Below, in pieces: positions 5,656 through 8,758 of a stretch of DNA of 8,758 nt. The notes under the pieces were generated by a model, which searched no databases, was not told the origin of the DNA, and saw only the letters and a list, made by a program, of their open reading frames with translations. The translations under genes and the position numbers were made by a program. The stretch spans positions 1 to 8,758 of the forward strand of contig DASRPD010000100.1 in NCBI GenBank assembly GCA_035646535.1, written 5' to 3'. The DNA comes from DASRPD01 sp035646535. GTDB lineage: Bacteria; Actinomycetota; Acidimicrobiia; IMCC26256; JANYLB01. How positions within the stretch are numbered: the stretch's first letter is position 1; each line of letters starts with the position of its first letter.

Positions 5656-8600
5656 GTACGTCTGGCGTGATCTCGTCCGCAATCCGAGGCGGAGCCTGGC
5701 CACGCTCGTCGGCGTCACCCTCGGTGTGGGGCTCTTCTCGGCCGTCCTGTTCTTCATCGACGGTTCGTCGGCTTCGATGACCCAACGCGCGGTCGCGCCG
5801 CTCCCTCTCGACATGCAGCGCGTCCTCACCAGCCCCCTCGGCGAAGGGCTGGTTCTGACGGAACGTCTCGATGCGACGGGCGGGCTGCAGCCGGGCCGGC
5901 GGGTCGGCGTCCGCCTCGAGCTTGTCAACCACGCCGCCGTGCCCGCGAACGAGGTTGTGCTCCGCTCCGAACCGGCACCACAGCTCACCTACGTGCCGGG
6001 ATCGGCCACCCTCGACGGTGTTCCGATCACCGATGTCGGTCGCGACAGCCCTCTCGCCCAAGGAGGTGCGAAGACCGGTCTCAACCTGGGCACGATCCAA
6101 CCAGGGGTCGCCGTCACCGTCGGCTACCAGGTCGAGGCCACGTCGCCGGTCGCCGCCACCGAGTCGCTGAGCGGCCGCACGTCGTTCTCGAGCCGCGAGG
6201 TCGTCGTTCCGTCACGGGCCAACGCCCCCGCCGCCCTCGGGCTCGACGATCTCGCGGCACGGATCTCGAGGCTCGACGGTGTGGCGTCCGCCGATGAGCT
6301 GTCGTTCGTCGACCTGTCGCCCGGTTCGCTGACGGCCGGATGGGCCACCGAACCCGGACCGGTACGCGTCTTCGGGTTCGGGCCCGGCTACCAGAAGCGG
6401 CACGCCGGCATCGAGATCGTCGAGGGCGCCCAAGTACCGGGCCAGGCACTCATCAGCGCCGAAGCCGCGCGCTCACTGACGGTCGGCGTCGGCGACACGG
6501 TCGCCGTGGCTCTCCCGGGCGCCGATCAGCCGACGACGCTTCCGATCAGCGGCATCACCGATCTCTCGCGTGCCCGCGCGTTGTTCTACAGCCGCCAAGG
6601 CGGCAACCTGGAGGACTTCCTCTACGTTCCCAACTCGATCATCGTCGACTCCCGACAGTTTGCCGCCACGGTCCTCCCCGCGTACGAGGCGGCGACCACT
6701 ACTCGAGGTGACGTGCTCAAGAGCGTCCCCATCCGCGAGGTCGACGTCGGCGTCCAGCGCGCTCGCCTCGATGCAGACCCCGGAAGGGCTCTCGAGAAGA
6801 CGAGCTCGATCGCGACCGCCGTCAGTCGGATCGCAGCCGAACAGGACTACCTGATCGACAACATCTCGAACACGCTGCAGGTTGCCCGAGACGACGCCGC
6901 GGTCGCGAAACGCATGTTCATCTTCCTCGGGGTGCCCGGCGGCATATTGGCTGGTGCCCTCGCTTCGTATGCGGGCAGCGTGCTGGCCGGCGCCCAACGC
7001 CGTGAGCAGGCCATACTCCGCGTCCGAGGAGCCAACCGCCGGCACCTCCTGCGCATGCTCGCATTGCGGACCTTGGTGCTGACCGCAGCCGGATCGATCC
7101 TCGGCGTCGCCATCGGCTTTCTGTCGGCCGTCGCCGTTCTCGGCTCGGAAGCGCTCTCCAGGGCCGCGCCGGAGAGCCTCATCGTGTCCGGGCTCGTCGG
7201 AACCGGGGGAGGATTCATCGTCACCGGAGCCGCGCTGTACGCCGCGGGCCGGCTCTCCATCAACCGAGACATCAACGAGGACCGGGCCCGGCTTGCGTCC
7301 CGCGCACCGCGGTGGCGTCGCGCTCACCTCGACCTGGTCGGGGTGAGCGCCGTCATGCTCGCAACCGGACTCGCCCTCCGATCGAACGCGTTCGACGGGA
7401 CGCCGGGGTCGGTCTACAACGGACGCGGCGTCGACCTTCCACTCGTGCTCCTCATCCTCCCCATCGGCGCCTGGATCGCAGGCACGCTGGCGCTGGCACG
7501 AGGCGTCGCGCGCGCCGGCACGCGCCGACGCGACCGTCGCGGCCCACCCTTCACGCGCCTCGTGTGGGCGTTGCTGAATCGCAGCGTCGGACGACGGCCG
7601 TGGGCGGCCGCCCAGGGCATGATCATGGTCGCGCTCATCGTGGGGCTGGGAACGAGCATCGCGTCGTTCACTGCCTCGTACGACCGCGCGAAGGCAGCCG
7701 ACGCCCGCTTCGTCGTCGGCTCCGACGTGCGCGTCACCCCGAGCCCGACCAGCACCCGAACCTACGACTCGAGCTACGCCGCGCAGCTCGAGTCGGATGG
7801 GATCAGCGCCGCGACGCCGGTCGTCTTCAGCCTCCAGAACGCGGTCTTGCGCAGCACGCGGAACGAAGACGTCGCGAACGTCGCCGCCGTCGACCCGTCG
7901 ACGTATCTGACCGTCGCGGCCGTCGATGACTCGAACTTCGTGAACATGTCGGCCCACCAGGCTCTCACCGCACTGGCCGCCGACCCCGCCGGCGCGCTCC
8001 TGAGCGTCGACATGGCCGAGTTCCTCACCCTCGGCGTGCACGACCCGGTCCGCGTGCTGTTCGCCCAGGGCACCGACCACCAGGCGCTCTCGGACATGCA
8101 TGTGATCGGTCTCTTCGAACGTCTCGCCGGCTTCCCCGAGGGTGCCGGCGCCCTCGTCAACGTCAGCCGCCAGGAACAGCTGATCCCCACCACGACTCCG
8201 GACTTCTTCCTGGCCCGGACTCGCGACCCCAGCCACGCCACCCTGGACCGCGCGGTCACAGCCCTGCGCGGTGGCCCGGGCGCGCACGATCCGATCCAGA
8301 TCGACACCCGCGAGACCGCGCTCGACAAGGATCAGTCCAGCCTGGCGGCGTTGAACATCCAGGGCCTCCTCACGCTCGACTCGTCCTACGCCCTCTCGAT
8401 GGGCGCGGTCGCGATCGCGATCTTCGTCTTCGGCCTCCTGCTGCAGCGCCGCCGCGAGTATGTGACGCTCCGGGCCCAAGGTGTGCACGCACGCGAGATC
8501 CGGGCGCTCATCGTCGCCGAGACCGTCGGCGTCGCCGTCTGCGGTTGCGTGATCGGCCTGGCCGTCGGGACCGTCATGTCCTCGTACCTGGTCAACGTCC

Positions 8601-8758
8601 TGCGGCCGCTGTTCATCCTCCGGCCGCCCTTGGTGTTTCCGACGGCGAAGGTCGGCACGCTGGCCGCCCTGGTGATTGCGTCGGCGATCGTCAGCTCGGG
8701 CGCGGCAACCTCACTCGTCAACCGTCTCGAGCCCACCGAGCTCCTCCGAGACGAATGA
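5645..8758 (+). CDS. Large FtsX/MacB-type ABC permease with a DUF11-like insert
   Basis: A 1037-residue permease with two FtsX units. GTG 5645 is chosen because CTGGAG sits 7 nt upstream and membrane segment 1 then starts near residue 17; GTG 5615 and 5627 lie farther inside ATPase 2. Order: TM1 about 17-38; extracytoplasmic region about 39-423; TM2-TM4 (about 424-446, 471-501, 512-534), with the cytoplasmic FtsX motif QRREQAILRVRGANRR at 451-466; TM5 and TM6 near 563-578 and 598-622; TM7 about 656-676; second extracytoplasmic region about 677-912; TM8-TM10 (about 913-934, 955-983, 1002-1022), with RRREYVTLRAQG at 935-946; and the typical tail LEPTELLRDE. Residues about 66-166 look like a DUF11-type beta-sandwich repeat (LTYVPGSATLDGVPITD, LGTIQPGVAVTVGYQVEA), unusual in this family. 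The rest of each extracytoplasmic region is MacB-core-like. The substrate is unknown; a lipid, lipoprotein or peptide is plausible. The stop codon is the window's last three bases. Confidence 0.95.
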   Translation: MLGRYVWRDLVRNPRRSLATLVGVTLGVGLFSAVLFFIDGSSASMTQRAVAPLPLDMQRVLTSPLGEGLVLTERLDATGGLQPGRRVGVRLELVNHAAVPANEVVLRSEPAPQLTYVPGSATLDGVPITDVGRDSPLAQGGAKTGLNLGTIQPGVAVTVGYQVEATSPVAATESLSGRTSFSSREVVVPSRANAPAALGLDDLAARISRLDGVASADELSFVDLSPGSLTAGWATEPGPVRVFGFGPGYQKRHAGIEIVEGAQVPGQALISAEAARSLTVGVGDTVAVALPGADQPTTLPISGITDLSRARALFYSRQGGNLEDFLYVPNSIIVDSRQFAATVLPAYEAATTTRGDVLKSVPIREVDVGVQRARLDADPGRALEKTSSIATAVSRIAAEQDYLIDNISNTLQVARDDAAVAKRMFIFLGVPGGILAGALASYAGSVLAGAQRREQAILRVRGANRRHLLRMLALRTLVLTAAGSILGVAIGFLSAVAVLGSEALSRAAPESLIVSGLVGTGGGFIVTGAALYAAGRLSINRDINEDRARLASRAPRWRRAHLDLVGVSAVMLATGLALRSNAFDGTPGSVYNGRGVDLPLVLLILPIGAWIAGTLALARGVARAGTRRRDRRGPPFTRLVWALLNRSVGRRPWAAAQGMIMVALIVGLGTSIASFTASYDRAKAADARFVVGSDVRVTPSPTSTRTYDSSYAAQLESDGISAATPVVFSLQNAVLRSTRNEDVANVAAVDPSTYLTVAAVDDSNFVNMSAHQALTALAADPAGALLSVDMAEFLTLGVHDPVRVLFAQGTDHQALSDMHVIGLFERLAGFPEGAGALVNVSRQEQLIPTTTPDFFLARTRDPSHATLDRAVTALRGGPGAHDPIQIDTRETALDKDQSSLAALNIQGLLTLDSSYALSMGAVAIAIFVFGLLLQRRREYVTLRAQGVHAREIRALIVAETVGVAVCGCVIGLAVGTVMSSYLVNVLRPLFILRPPLVFPTAKVGTLAALVIASAIVSSGAATSLVNRLEPTELLRDE

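Noticed and set aside
6473..8488. A 671-codon open frame on the minus strand opposite the permease
   Set aside because: Antisense shadow of the permease; its composition is low-complexity Arg/Asp/Glu/Gly with no membrane segments or motifs.

Overview
The window is very GC-rich, uses GTG starts freely, and packs its genes with 4-14 nt overlaps, which suggests a high-GC actinobacterium. The style of the secreted PepSY protein, the MprA/CutR-like two-component pair and the very long FtsX permease would fit an Acidimicrobiia-type genome, but this lineage guess is weak. I see no tRNA, rRNA, CRISPR array, transposase or phage gene.

Layout. (1) 35-400 (+): a small secreted, strongly acidic protein of unknown function, followed by a 15-bp perfect-stem hairpin terminator. 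(2) 401-657: a convergent intergenic gap with the terminator, a 20-bp near-palindrome and a 7-bp x 4 tandem repeat. (3) 658-984 (-): a secreted PepSY-domain protein. (4) 985-1186: a divergent regulatory region carrying three tandem direct-repeat sites. (5) 1187-3245 (+): an OmpR-family response regulator and its membrane histidine kinase, overlapping by 14 nt. (6) 3246-3365: a short promoter region with a fourth copy of the same direct repeat. (7) 3366-8758 (+): a four-gene operon (lipoprotein, ABC ATPase 1, ABC ATPase 2, 1037-residue FtsX-type permease) in which each gene overlaps the next. The window ends exactly at the permease stop codon.

How the parts may work together. Four sites of the form KTCAG-N6-KTCAG (K = G or T; 11-bp period) occur in the two non-coding gaps where promoters are expected: two facing the PepSY gene, one facing the response regulator and one facing the lipoprotein-ABC operon. 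OmpR/PhoB-family regulators typically bind head-to-tail repeats with about an 11-bp period. The simplest reading is that the regulator encoded here controls itself, the PepSY protein and the export operon. The distance from the last base of the site to the chosen start codon is 65 nt for both the regulator and the lipoprotein. The whole would be a self-contained envelope-stress or envelope-sensing module: sensor kinase, regulator, secreted PepSY protein, surface lipoprotein and a MacB/LolCDE-superfamily (type VII) ABC machine.

The least ordinary parts are the permease, whose first extracytoplasmic region seems to contain a DUF11-like beta-sandwich repeat, and the use of two non-identical ATPases, one with an altered Walker B/D-loop stretch, for one permease.
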